Origin: DATLAN01 sp035527455
GTDB lineage: Bacteria; Planctomycetota; Planctomycetia; Pirellulales; Thermoguttaceae
DNA length: 61,352 nucleotides
Direction of reading: 5' to 3'
NCBI GenBank assembly: GCA_035527455.1
Contig: DATLAN010000028.1
Coordinates: 1-61,352, forward strand
Shown: positions 25,536 through 34,800 of the stretch, in pieces
Position numbering within the stretch: the stretch's first letter is position 1
Layout: every line of letters starts with the position of its first letter
Program-made: the position numbers and the translations under genes
The notes under the pieces: model-generated
What the model saw: only the letters and a program-made list of their open reading frames with translations
Told to the model about the DNA's origin: nothing
Database searches by the model: none

Positions 25536-26927
25536 ATGCGACTATACCTGATCAACCCCTCCAACCCACTTGTCAGCATCGTCAAATTCAAGGAAAACCG
25601 CTGGAATCGTTACCGTGTGTGGAAACCGCTCAGCCTTATGGTTCTCGCGGGCCTGACCCCACCGGAGTGGGAAATCACGATTGTGGACGAGAATCTCGGC
25701 TTACCGGACTATCCGGCCATGCCTCGCCCGGATCTGGTAGGCATTACCGCCTTTACCTCGCAGGCGAACCGTGCCTATGAAGTGGCCACTCACTTTCGCC
25801 GTCTGGGCGTGCCGGTCGTCATGGGCGGCATTCACGCAACCATGTGCCGGGACGAGGTCATGCGGGGCGTTGATTCAGTCGTTACGGGGGAAGCCGAGGG
25901 CATCTGGCCTCAGGTCCTGGAGGACGCCCGGCATGGCAGCTTGAAGCGCCGGTATGACGGAGGGCTTGCCGAGATAAACGATGTCCGGCCTGCCCGCCAT
26001 GATTTGCTGGCTGGGGGGTATGCTTTCGGAGCCATTCAGACCACGCGTGGCTGTCCCTTGAACTGTAGCTTCTGCAGCGTGACGGCGTTCAGCGGAGCCC
26101 GCTACCGGCAGCGCCCCATTCCGGATATCGTGCGGGAATTCCAGTCGATTCGGGAGAAACGTGTTCTGGTGGTGGACGACAACCTCATCGGCACGCGTAC
26201 TGAACAAATCGCCCGCGCCAAGGACATGTTCCGTGCCATGGTCCAGGCGAAGCTGCGAAAGGAATGGGTTGCCCAAGCGACCATCAACTTCGCCGATGAC
26301 GAAGAACTTCTGGCGCTGGCCGCCAAGGCCGGGTGCAGAGGGGTGTTCATCGGCTTCGAATCCTCCACGCCGGAAGGGCTTCAGGAGATCGGCAAGAAAT
26401 TCAACCTTGTGAAGGGCCGGAACTTCCGCGCCTCCGTGAGGCGCATACAGCGGCACGGCATTCTGGTCGCGGGTTCCTTCATCATCGGTTTAGACGTTGA
26501 CGAACCGGGCATCGGCAGACGCATCTCCGAGGTGGCCAGCCGGTACCACGTGGACAGTCTCAACGTGCTGTTTCTGACGCCCCTGCCCGGCACGCGGCTG
26601 TGGGATCAGATGAAGGCGGAGGGCCGCATTGCGCTGGATTCGTTCCCGGAAGACTGGAAGTATTACACGCTAACCTTCCCGGTGGCCCGATACAAGCACC
26701 TGTCTCTGGACGGCATCATCAAGGAGATGATCTCCTGCGACCGAAGTTTCTATTCCATGCCGCGTATTCTGCACAGGGTGTGCCGTAGCGTGTGGCAGCG
26801 CCGCCAGCCGCTGATCAGCCTGGTGGCCAATCTCTCGTACAGGTACAACCTCCGTGTGGAGAGCAAGGCGTACGCGGATTTCAAGCGTTGCCAGGCCAAT
26901 AGGCACAATTGTGCAACTCAGTCATGA
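25536..26927 (+). CDS. B12-binding-type radical SAM protein
   Basis: A protein of about 463 residues. The N-terminal half is a cobalamin-binding-like Rossmann domain (MRLYLINPSNP, LVGITAFTSQ, VVMGGIHATM and TGEAEGIWP) without the DxHxxG base motif. The radical SAM core has the cluster motif C-x3-C-x2-C in TRGCPLNCSFC (Cys173, 177, 180) and the later VFIGFESSTPEGL and FIIGLDVDEPG. Such enzymes often methylate or rearrange carbon centres in lipids or secondary metabolites; the substrate cannot be told. Start: ATG 25536 fits the family best; ATG 25527 is also possible. The frame runs on, after the TGA, directly into a DUF5060 fragment, so the gene appears to have been placed next to or into another gene. 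Confidence 0.88.
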   Translation: MRLYLINPSNPLVSIVKFKENRWNRYRVWKPLSLMVLAGLTPPEWEITIVDENLGLPDYPAMPRPDLVGITAFTSQANRAYEVATHFRRLGVPVVMGGIHATMCRDEVMRGVDSVVTGEAEGIWPQVLEDARHGSLKRRYDGGLAEINDVRPARHDLLAGGYAFGAIQTTRGCPLNCSFCSVTAFSGARYRQRPIPDIVREFQSIREKRVLVVDDNLIGTRTEQIARAKDMFRAMVQAKLRKEWVAQATINFADDEELLALAAKAGCRGVFIGFESSTPEGLQEIGKKFNLVKGRNFRASVRRIQRHGILVAGSFIIGLDVDEPGIGRRISEVASRYHVDSLNVLFLTPLPGTRLWDQMKAEGRIALDSFPEDWKYYTLTFPVARYKHLSLDGIIKEMISCDRSFYSMPRILHRVCRSVWQRRQPLISLVANLSYRYNLRVESKAYADFKRCQANRHNCATQS

Positions 26928-27368
26928 ACGGCCAAGCCCAACGCTTTCACCGACTATCGCCTGGACGTGACGTTCCGCAACGGTGATTCGACCTGCGTCG
27001 TGCCGGGCTACTACGCTGCCGACGGCAACGCTGCCAACACGAGCGCAACCTCCGGCAACATCCGGCGAGTCCACTTCTGCGGCGACAAGACGGGCCGCTG
27101 GACCTACGAGGCCAGTTTCAAGGGAGGTCCCCACGTCGCGGTCCAAGGCGGCTCGATCTGCTCCTTGGGCAACCCGCCGAAGGATAATGACAAGGACTGG
27201 GCTATCCTGGTCCGGTCCGTCGATCCCAACCGCAACCAGCCACCTGCCGTCGACGCGGGCGAAGACTGCAAAGCGAACGCCTATTCACCGGCGTTGATCG
27301 AGTTCGAACAATGGGGTCACACACGATGTGCTGAAAGTCAACGCCGGCAGCCCGTCTTTGTTGAATAG
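26928..27368 (+). pseudogene. DUF5060-type fragment (start missing)
   Basis: Directly after the radical SAM stop, the same frame reads KPNAFTDYRLDVTFRNGDS, VPGYYAADGNAANTS and TGRWTYEASF. These resemble the DUF5060 N-terminal domain found on planctomycete glycoside-hydrolase-like proteins. No start codon or signal peptide precedes it, and after about 110 residues (QPPAVDAGEDC) it runs into sequence shared with the 3' end of the opposing esterase gene. It is best read as the remnant of a secreted carbohydrate-active protein. Confidence 0.6.
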
Positions 27369-28733
27369 GTTCGCCCAGGTGTGGTTCCGCGACCAGGCAT
27401 AACGAACGTGGACGGGTTTCGAGACTTCCGCGCTGCCGGCGACGACCGTATCGCCGTCGATTTCGGCTTCGGCCCAATGGAAGACGCCATCTTCGCCGGC
27501 CATTTCGAAACCCTGCAGCTTGTCGGCGTGCTTGATCGCCAGCCCCTGGCCGACGTGGCCGAAGCGGATGCGAATCTTGCTGCCTTCCACGGCGTGCGAT
27601 TCGTAGAGCGGGCCGTAGATCTCCACATGGCGGCCGTAGACGAGGCCCAGGGCCACGCGGCAGGCTCGCCGGCCGTAGCCCGACTTGTTGACCGGGTGAA
27701 CTCCGCTCCCCAAGTCGCTGGCCGTGACCATCGCGGTATTGGGGTGCTGCATAATCTTGATGTGTAGTGCTCGATACTGTCCGTCCGCGTCGTTGTTGGC
27801 CGCGGCCGGTTGCTCGGCGAAGGCGTCTGCCATGCGGGTAACGGGGTTCTCTTTGTCCCACGCACATCCGCCGCCGCTCGGTTTCTGCACGTAAAGGAAG
27901 GGGAACTCGCCCTGCCCCCACGCGTTTCGCCAACCGCGGATCAGCGCGCCCATCATCGTGAACTGATCCACCTCCGGAACGGCCGTACCGCTTTCGCCCT
28001 GGTCCCAGAGGACGCCGCGAATGGCGTAGGGCACGACCGGTTCGATGTGCGCCGCGTAAAGGTCGCCGATCTTGACGGGGCCGCTCGGCTTTTGCGGCGG
28101 CTGCTTGCCGGCTTCCTGGGCCGCCTCGAACATTTCAGGACTCAACCAACGACCGGACGGCGTACCACCCACCGCTCCCACAATCAGGCCGACGGGCACA
28201 TCCAGTTCCTCTTGTAGTGGCTGACCGAAAGAGAACAGAAGCGCCGAGAAGCCGTTGATGGCGGCTGCGTCGGCTTCCTTCCAGTCACCGCGGTAGAGCC
28301 GCAATTGCGGATACGGCGCGGCGCCGACCATGGCGGCCAGTGCTTCGTCGCGTCCAGCGTAGCCGCCCGTGCCGCCGGCCATATTGGATTGCCCGGACCC
28401 GACCCACACCTCGCCGACCAGCACGTCCTGAAACGTCACCGAGTTCGTGCCGCTGACGGTCAACGTTCCGGGTTCGCCGACCGCAAGCGGTTCGAGCCTG
28501 ACCATCCACTTCCCGTCCTGGTCGGCCGTAGTCTCTTGCTTCCGGTCTCGGAACGTCACCGTCACTTTCTCGGCGGGGTCGGCCGTGCCCCAAATCGGCA
28601 CGGGTATCGCTTGCTGCAGAACCATGTGGTCGCCGAACATGCGGTTGACCTGCACTTCGGCCGGGGCGTCTGACGCAGCCATGGTCAGGACGACCATGGA
28701 CAAACCAAGTCTTACGGCAGCGGTTGTCTTCAT
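27285..28733 (-). CDS. Sialate O-acetylesterase-like SGNH hydrolase, altered C-terminus
   Basis: A 482-residue exported esterase (signal peptide to about residue 25) of the 9-O-acetylesterase family, which removes acetyl groups from sialic acid or other sugars. The nucleophile block is VWVGSGQSNMAGG, the second block IVGAVGGTPSGRW, followed by VLWDQGESG; the His block reads SGVHPVNKSGYGRR, where the family usually has DIHP. The protein should end near LPALTFSTS; the last dozen residues (CVTPLFELDQRR) come from the junction with the DUF5060 fragment, so the natural stop seems lost. It is read in the same direction as the alpha-galactosidase-like gene. Confidence 0.85.
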   Translation of the reverse strand: MKTTAAVRLGLSMVVLTMAASDAPAEVQVNRMFGDHMVLQQAIPVPIWGTADPAEKVTVTFRDRKQETTADQDGKWMVRLEPLAVGEPGTLTVSGTNSVTFQDVLVGEVWVGSGQSNMAGGTGGYAGRDEALAAMVGAAPYPQLRLYRGDWKEADAAAINGFSALLFSFGQPLQEELDVPVGLIVGAVGGTPSGRWLSPEMFEAAQEAGKQPPQKPSGPVKIGDLYAAHIEPVVPYAIRGVLWDQGESGTAVPEVDQFTMMGALIRGWRNAWGQGEFPFLYVQKPSGGGCAWDKENPVTRMADAFAEQPAAANNDADGQYRALHIKIMQHPNTAMVTASDLGSGVHPVNKSGYGRRACRVALGLVYGRHVEIYGPLYESHAVEGSKIRIRFGHVGQGLAIKHADKLQGFEMAGEDGVFHWAEAEIDGDTVVAGSAEVSKPVHVRYAWSRNHTWANLFNKDGLPALTFSTSCVTPLFELDQRR

Positions 28734-28956
28734 CGCGTGATCTCCGTGAAGCAGGGAAGGATGCGGTAGGGTGTCTCTCTTTTTAGCAAAATCTATCGCC
28801 GTGTCAAGTTCCGAAAGGTTTTGGGGCTGGTCATACCTAGTCTCTTCGTATCACGTCTAGGCTGCAGATGTGCGTGTCAACACGCTCGAAGGGGTTTGCC
28901 ACAGGATGAATCATACCATGGGGTTGCCTGCTTCACTTGCAGGAATGTCGGTTTGC

Positions 28957-28990
28957 CGGATCGCCTCCTCGCTTGCGTTTCGGGTTAGTA
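28957..28990. repeat. Planctomycete NPKRKRG-type intergenic repeat
   Basis: The segment CGCCTCCTCGCTTGCGTTTC followed by GGGTTAGT, read on the minus strand, would encode TNPKRKRGGDPA. This is a frequent non-coding repeat in planctomycete genomes that is often mistaken for protein. A single copy is present here, between the esterase and the alpha-galactosidase-like gene. Confidence 0.6.
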
Positions 28991-29011
28991 TGCGACGATT
29001 CGAAACTCCCT

Positions 29012-31318
29012 CTACTTGAAGGCGACGGACCAGCGGACTTCGCGGCTTTCGGCGGTTTCGATAACCACGCGTGCGCTGCCAGGTTGTTCGGCGACGATGT
29101 GGATTCTACAGCCGGCGTTGCGGCTGGCGTCGTCGATGTCAACGCCGTCGATCTTCCAGTTGCCGTCCGTCGCCGCGGCGATGCGAAGTTCGTAAGGGTC
29201 GTTGCCCACCACGGCGCTTTTGCCCGAGAGCGTTTTCGTGGCCGAGTCCCACTTTTCGTCCTGCACGTCGATTAGGCCCTGTGTGACGTGCCGGGAGGTG
29301 CTCAGCAGTTGCGGGTGATCGGCCGCTTCGCGAACGGCCAGGATCTGGCAGGACGCGGGGGCGACCGTTCGCTTCAGGCGGCCTCGAATCGGCTCGATGA
29401 ACTCGTCGGCCCAGAAGTCGAAGCCGACGTACGTCTTGGCGCCGTCGAGCCCGAGCTTGTCGAGATCGTAGACGATCTCGTCGGCGGAACCTTCGCTCCA
29501 GTTGAACAGGCCGACGATGTTGAGCCGATCGTTTTGCACGTGCCAGATGCGAGGTTTGTCGGTCTCGAAAAGATCGACGGGGCGGGCCTGATCATTGTGA
29601 CTCGGCAGGCAGCGGCGCAGCACGTCGAGCCGGTCGGCGGGCAGAGTCGAGTATTGCTCGCTGGAAGTGTGCATGTCGCCGGCTACTGCCATCCAAGAGC
29701 ACATCCAACGCGCTCGCTCGATCGGGTTGCTCGCCCGCGGATAGACGGGGTCGGGATCGTTGTGCCAGACCTTGCCGTTGAGGAAATAGAGGTTCGTGCC
29801 GTGCCAGGCGCCTTTGACGACGGCCCCCCACGAGCCGCCGGCGGCGCCGCCGTTGTCCGGCCCGATTCTCATGCCGTCGATCATGCCGAAGGCCGGCCCC
29901 ATCGATCGCATGTTCTGCGAAACATTGCAGCCGAGGATGAACGTGCCGGGGGCCTCCTCGCGTAGAATTCGCAGGCCCTTGCGATAGGCTTCGATGTGCG
30001 TCATGCCCGGATCGTGCAATGTGCTTTTGCCGAAGTCCTTGTTCCCGTAGGCGGTGTTGACGTACGTGTTGTAGGTGATGACGCCGGTGTGCATTCCGTC
30101 GATCTTGAAATAACGATATCCCCAGTCGTAGATGCGCCGAACGCGATCTCGCACGAATCGCTCGGCCTTGGGGTTGGTCATGTCGATGCACGTTCCCGAC
30201 CACCGGCCGTCGTGAAACGGCGTGCCGTCGGGATTCTTGGCGAAGATCTCCGGATCGAAATACGGGTTTTGGAAGTTCCCGGCAAAGGGCATGAACCATA
30301 TGCCGGCGACCATCCCGTGCGACGTGATCTCTTCGGCCGTATGCGCCATCCCCTTGGAGAAATTGGGTTTGGCATCGACGAAGACCTTGATCGGGCCGGT
30401 CGTTGGGATTGGTCCCTCGTGCTGGAAGCCCTCGGGAAGGATCGCCTGCCACTTGTCGTCGATTTGGATGACGTTCAGGCCGTAGGGCTTGAGTTGTTCG
30501 GCGGCGAATTCGGTGTTTTCCGCGACGCGATTCTCGTCGGAAGCGCCCGCATGATACCAAGTACAATAGACGCCCGGCTTCTCGGCCAGTTGGATGTCAT
30601 AGTGCTTGACGATCGAGTCGGCGTAGGCTTCGAGCCCCAGGCGGGCATCGTCGAAATAGCCGATCAGCAGCGTTTCGGTCGGCCGCGACTTGCCCGGATC
30701 GACCTGATAGTGGCCGAAGTCGATCTGGGCTCGGACTCGAGTCGCCCCATTGTTGTCTTGCGGAAAGAACACGCCGACGCCCCGCTCGTGCGTCATCCAC
30801 CCGCAGACGACGCCGTTGCGAGTTTGCGGATCGGCGATCGCACTGAACGCATAACTTCCGCGGCTTCCGCTAACCGGGGTCAATCCGCCGGTACCCAGGA
30901 CTTGGAGCTTCTCTTGCTCGACGTTCAGGTCGACCTGAAAGTCGAGGTAGTCGAACGCATTTGCCTCGTACGGCTTTGTCGTTTCGTTGGCGACAGTTCG
31001 GGATATGTGGACGAACGGGCAGTTCGGGTAGACGGCAATGTCGGTCGTCCATCCGCCCGGATGAGAAAGGTGAATGGCATGGCCCTTGCCCCAGACGGCG
31101 TGTTCGGCCTCGAGCGCCTCTGCTTTCTCGACGTCCTGCGGGAAGATCCCTTTCTTGACGAATGCAAAGCCGGCCCCCGGCCGTTCGATCGAAACCGAGC
31201 CGTCGTCCGCATTGACAACCACCCGCAGGGCGCTGTTTTCGATCGCCGTGTCGTCTGCCTGAGCCGCCGAATACGATACCATTGCCGTCAACGCGAGAAT
31301 TGCCAGTTCGATGTGCAT
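29012..31318 (-). CDS. Exported alpha-galactosidase-like glycoside hydrolase (GH36/GH27 type)
   Basis: A 768-residue protein with a signal peptide cleaved near YSAAQA-DDT. After a beta-sandwich domain comes a TIM barrel: VIQIDDKWQ, GMVAGIWFMPFAGN and YRYFKIDGMHTG, where KxD carries the probable nucleophile Asp of clan GH-D. GPDNGGAAGG probably belongs to the acid/base region. A small C-terminal beta domain follows. Start: ATG 31318 is preceded by AAGGAT and begins the signal peptide; a longer frame to 31369 crosses transposase debris. It probably releases alpha-linked galactose from polysaccharides, together with the neighbouring esterase. Confidence 0.82.
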   Translation of the reverse strand: MHIELAILALTAMVSYSAAQADDTAIENSALRVVVNADDGSVSIERPGAGFAFVKKGIFPQDVEKAEALEAEHAVWGKGHAIHLSHPGGWTTDIAVYPNCPFVHISRTVANETTKPYEANAFDYLDFQVDLNVEQEKLQVLGTGGLTPVSGSRGSYAFSAIADPQTRNGVVCGWMTHERGVGVFFPQDNNGATRVRAQIDFGHYQVDPGKSRPTETLLIGYFDDARLGLEAYADSIVKHYDIQLAEKPGVYCTWYHAGASDENRVAENTEFAAEQLKPYGLNVIQIDDKWQAILPEGFQHEGPIPTTGPIKVFVDAKPNFSKGMAHTAEEITSHGMVAGIWFMPFAGNFQNPYFDPEIFAKNPDGTPFHDGRWSGTCIDMTNPKAERFVRDRVRRIYDWGYRYFKIDGMHTGVITYNTYVNTAYGNKDFGKSTLHDPGMTHIEAYRKGLRILREEAPGTFILGCNVSQNMRSMGPAFGMIDGMRIGPDNGGAAGGSWGAVVKGAWHGTNLYFLNGKVWHNDPDPVYPRASNPIERARWMCSWMAVAGDMHTSSEQYSTLPADRLDVLRRCLPSHNDQARPVDLFETDKPRIWHVQNDRLNIVGLFNWSEGSADEIVYDLDKLGLDGAKTYVGFDFWADEFIEPIRGRLKRTVAPASCQILAVREAADHPQLLSTSRHVTQGLIDVQDEKWDSATKTLSGKSAVVGNDPYELRIAAATDGNWKIDGVDIDDASRNAGCRIHIVAEQPGSARVVIETAESREVRWSVAFK

Positions 31319-31349
31319 GTTCTTGTTATCCTTTTCGAGGTTCCGGGTG

Positions 31350-31418
31350 ACTGACAACCTGCATAGCAACTGGGCCTACATGGTGATGACGGCCTGGGCG
31401 TGGAATCTGAAGGCGTGG
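31350..31418 (+). pseudogene. Transposase C-terminal remnant (IS1380/IS4-like)
   Basis: The plus strand reads TDNLHSNWAYMVMTAWAWN followed by LKAW. This resembles the conserved C-terminal segment NWAYMVM-A-LAWNLKAW of DDE transposases that I associate with IS1380-type elements. Only about 23 codons remain, and no terminal inverted repeats are recognisable. It abuts the 5' end of the alpha-galactosidase-like gene. Confidence 0.6.
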
Positions 31419-31428
31419 TCGAACACCA

Positions 31429-31611
31429 CTATTTGAACTCGACCTCGTGCGTTTGTCCAGCTTTCAGGTCGATCTCGGTCGGGCCGTCGATCTGAAACGG
31501 CGGGTGGGCGTCGAACATGTTCGGGTAGGTGCGGCCCGGGCTAACCGGCGTCGAGAAGAGCTTGTGCATCCGGTCGTCGTAAGTGCTTGATATACTGCGA
31601 GTTAACGGCAA
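31429..31611 (-). pseudogene. Truncated C-terminal gene fragment
   Basis: About 50 residues of protein-like sequence (STPVSPGRTYPNMFDAH, then FQIDGPTEIDLKAG) end at a proper stop, but the frame has no start and runs into the tRNA fragment at 31622. The end looks like the last beta strands of a secreted carbohydrate-active enzyme. It was probably cut by the integration that created the tRNA remnant. Confidence 0.5.
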
Positions 31612-31621
31612 CTCGGTCCCA

Positions 31622-31665
31622 GTCTACGGAACCGAAGGTTAGAGGTTCGAGCCCTCTGGGGTGTA
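31622..31665 (+). other. 3' half of tRNA-Arg(ACG); probable integration site
   Basis: The segment contains the loop CTACGGA (anticodon ACG), the 3' anticodon strand ACCGA, the T arm AGAGG-TTCGAGC-CCTCT and a 7-nt acceptor strand GGGGTGT with discriminator A. Upstream of GTCTACGG the sequence bears no relation to a tRNA: no D arm and no 5' acceptor strand. A displaced 3' tRNA segment that begins at the anticodon loop is the usual trace of tyrosine-recombinase integration. A hairpin AAGGGCC/GGCCCTT (31675-31713) follows. Confidence 0.65.
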
Positions 31666-31854
31666 CTGAACGAGAAGGGCCGACGCAGATGCGTTTGGCC
31701 CTTGTCTCATAACGACTTACGTCCACAAGTTGGCAGCCCGTCTAGAGTTGCGGCCGCTGGCTGATCGGTTCCAGGTCGGTGGTTTGGCGGCCGTTTCTGT
31801 GGGAACGTGGTTCAGGCCGACATGCTCTACATGAGCGACGGGACCACGGCCGCG

Positions 31855-34800
31855 CTACCGCTTCTGCTCTTCCTCAGCCACGCGGCGGAACAGTTCGCTC
31901 GCCTCCTCCGCGCAGCCGGCTTGAAGGAGAGCCTGGGCGCGGTCCCTGAGGATCTGGACGTTCTCGGGCTCCGTTTCGAACGCCGACGCGTAGGCGCGAG
32001 CGGCCAGATCGAATTGAGCTTGCTGTCGGAGCTTCCCGGCCAAATCCAACAAGGGAGCCGCCTCGATGGGTTTGGCGGCCAGAGGCGTGGTCCAATAGTC
32101 CCACGCCAATTCCGCCGCGCCCAGGTCGCCGAAGATCTTCGCCGCCGCTTCGCACGCCGCCGACGGATCGCCGTCCAGCGACCGCCAGCGATCCGCCGCG
32201 CGGACCACCCGGGCGATCAGGTCTTGCGGCGGCTCGGTTCCGGAAGCGGCAAACGCCGCGGCCATCTGCTGATAGTAATCCAGCAGCTTGCCGTAATCGG
32301 TGCGGATCGCCCGAACGTCGACCGTCTCGCCAAGCTGGTCGAATTCGACGTCCAACGCCCGCTGGAGACACTCCGCCGCCCGGGCCGGCGTGCCGCTCTT
32401 CTCGGCAGCCAACGCCGCCAGCCGCCAGAGCGAAGGCCACCGGGCGTATCGCTCGTTCTCCAGCAGCGGACGCAGCACCGTCTCGGCCAGCGCGTGTTGA
32501 TCGGTCCGCCAAAGATATCGCACCGCCGTGAGCCGCGTGGCCAACTGCTCGCGGTCCGAGAGGTCGCTCAAAACCTGCGAGAGGACCTCTTCGGCCAGCG
32601 GCGGGTCGCCCAACGTGTGGACCTGCCACGCCACCCAAACCCCGGCCGGCCGCGCACCGGCGGCGATCAACTCGGTGGTCGTCCGGCGGATCAACTCTTG
32701 CCAGGACTCCTTGCCGTCCTCGTCTTGGAACGCCTGATAGAAGTCGCCGTCGACCGGCGGCAGGAAACCGGCCTCGATCGCGTCGTCGTACAACGCGGCG
32801 AACGACTGCCGGGCCTGCTCCGAGTCGCCGGCCGCAGCCAGCGCCCGGGCGCGTTCGTATCGGGCGAAGTAGGCCAGCGCGGGAATACACTCGAAGCCCT
32901 CGGCCGCCTCGGCGATTCGGCGCTGCAACCGGGCGTCGCCGCCGTGATTGCGCAGCGCGCCCAACAGGGCCCAGCGCAACTCGGGCACCTTGCCTTCGCG
33001 GATGAACTCCAGCGCCCGATCGCGACGGTCGTTGCACGTCTTGTCGTCCGCCTGGTTCGCCCGATCGGTGGCGAAGAAGGACCAGAGGTCGCGGAATTCG
33101 GCCAGTTGGTGGAGGAGGCCGCTGTCAGGTACCGGTTGGTGCGCGGGTTGGTGCGCAGGTTGGTGCGCGGGGGTAAACCCCGCGGCTCGCTTGGTGGTGG
33201 GGATCGGGCCGAACTCTTCTTGTTTGCCGGCGACGATTCTCAGATAGGCCGTCGCGTATTGGGCCAGCGGTTCGTTCGGGTGATCCTCTGCCGGGTCGAG
33301 TCGGAGACTGACGTTGTTGTCGAACTTCTCCGTCTCGTCCGGATTCCAGTGACGGCCGGCGCTCAAAAGCAGCGTGTAGAAGCCCAAGCGGCGGTCGCCC
33401 CGGTTGAGGAAGCGCTCGACGATGATCCCGACGGCCTGTCCCGGATCGGTCTTCAGTCCGGCCGCGAGCATGGTCAGGGCGTCGCCCTCGCTCCACGCGG
33501 CGTAAGCGTTGTCTTGGCCCGGCAGCGTCCGGCGAACGTGTTCCAGCGTTCGCGCGGGCAACGGCAAGATAACCAGCTTCTCGGTGTCGGGCTTCAATCC
33601 GGGGGCCCCGCACGGCTTGAGAGCAATCTGCCGCTCGAACAGCAGTTCGTCTTCGGCGTCGAGCCACCGGACCGTTCCGTCGGTCGAGCAGGTCTGTCGC
33701 AGCAGCGTCTCGCCGGACGGCATCCTGACCAGCCGCCGCTCGGCCAGCCGGCCGTCGGGGTCGAAGATCATGTGGACGCACAGATAGGGCAACGGTTTTC
33801 CGTCGTCGTCTTTGAATTTGTCGATGCCATGCGGCACGACCGCCACGGTCCGCTCGTCGATCACCACCAGATCGGCACCGCGTGCGAGGTCTTCGGCCGG
33901 CGGCAGGAGCCAGGGGATAAGTCGCGAGGGCTGCCGCCGATGGAACCGGCTGACGGTCCGCCGGGCACCGATGCCCAGTTCCTCATAGATGTGCCACAGG
34001 TTCGCCCCGTCGCAGAGCACCTCTTCGCGGAGTCCCTGGGCGGTGGTCCGCCGGTATCGATAGCGGCCCGTGCCGTCGAAGTCGATCGACAGCAGCACGT
34101 TGCCCTTCTTGTCCGCAATCTCGGCCGTCTGCCATCCGGCGCCGCGAGCCTTCTCGATCAGCTTTCGGGCCTCTGCATCGACGCTGCCCGGCTTCGAGGC
34201 CGGATCGGGGCCCGCTTCCGCCTCCAACACGGCCAGCACGTCGTCCCGGCCGTTGTGCATGCCCGGGGCATAGCGGAGCAGGTCGTAGAAGACGTCCCAC
34301 TGGTTGTTGTAGAAGGGATGTTGATAGTTCAGCATCAGATCGCCGAGCCCGCCTTGCCAGCCTCTGTACCGATTGTCGATCGGCAACACGAACTCGCTTA
34401 CGTCATACGACTTGGCTATGAGCTTCGTCTCAGCCTCCTCGGGCGTGGTGATCAGCACCGCCTCGTCCTCGATCACATAGGTCAAGTCCAGTTCGCGGAG
34501 GATCAACCGCAAGGCCGATCGCAATGAAATGCCCTCGAGGTTCCTCGTGATCGGCGTATCGGTCGCAATCCCCACTTCCTCCAGGGCGCGAGTGTCGATC
34601 TGGATCTCGATTCCGTGATAATCCGTCAGGTAGTCGACCACGTCCTGCAAAGACGCTTCGATAAACTGCATTTTGGTGGGCGACTTCAACGCGTCGTCGA
34701 TCTGCTTCTCCTTCGCGCCCGGTGGAGCCAGGCTCATCGAGGCGTATTTCGCTTTCCGCCGGGCGGTGAGTTCCTTCCAGACCTCCGGCGGCGGGTAGAT

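Noticed and set aside
28933..29142. Minus-strand ORF with NPKRKRG
   Set aside because: It reads through a planctomycete intergenic repeat and the 3' end of the alpha-galactosidase-like gene in the wrong frame.
31541..31726. Minus-strand ORF containing GLEPLTFGSVD
   Set aside because: This peptide is the antisense translation of the tRNA-Arg segment and is a common false protein call.
31807..34527. 906-codon plus-strand frame opposite the giant protein gene
   Set aside because: It lies antisense to the TPR-like half of the giant protein and is Arg/Gln/Val-rich, as expected for a shadow in high-GC DNA.
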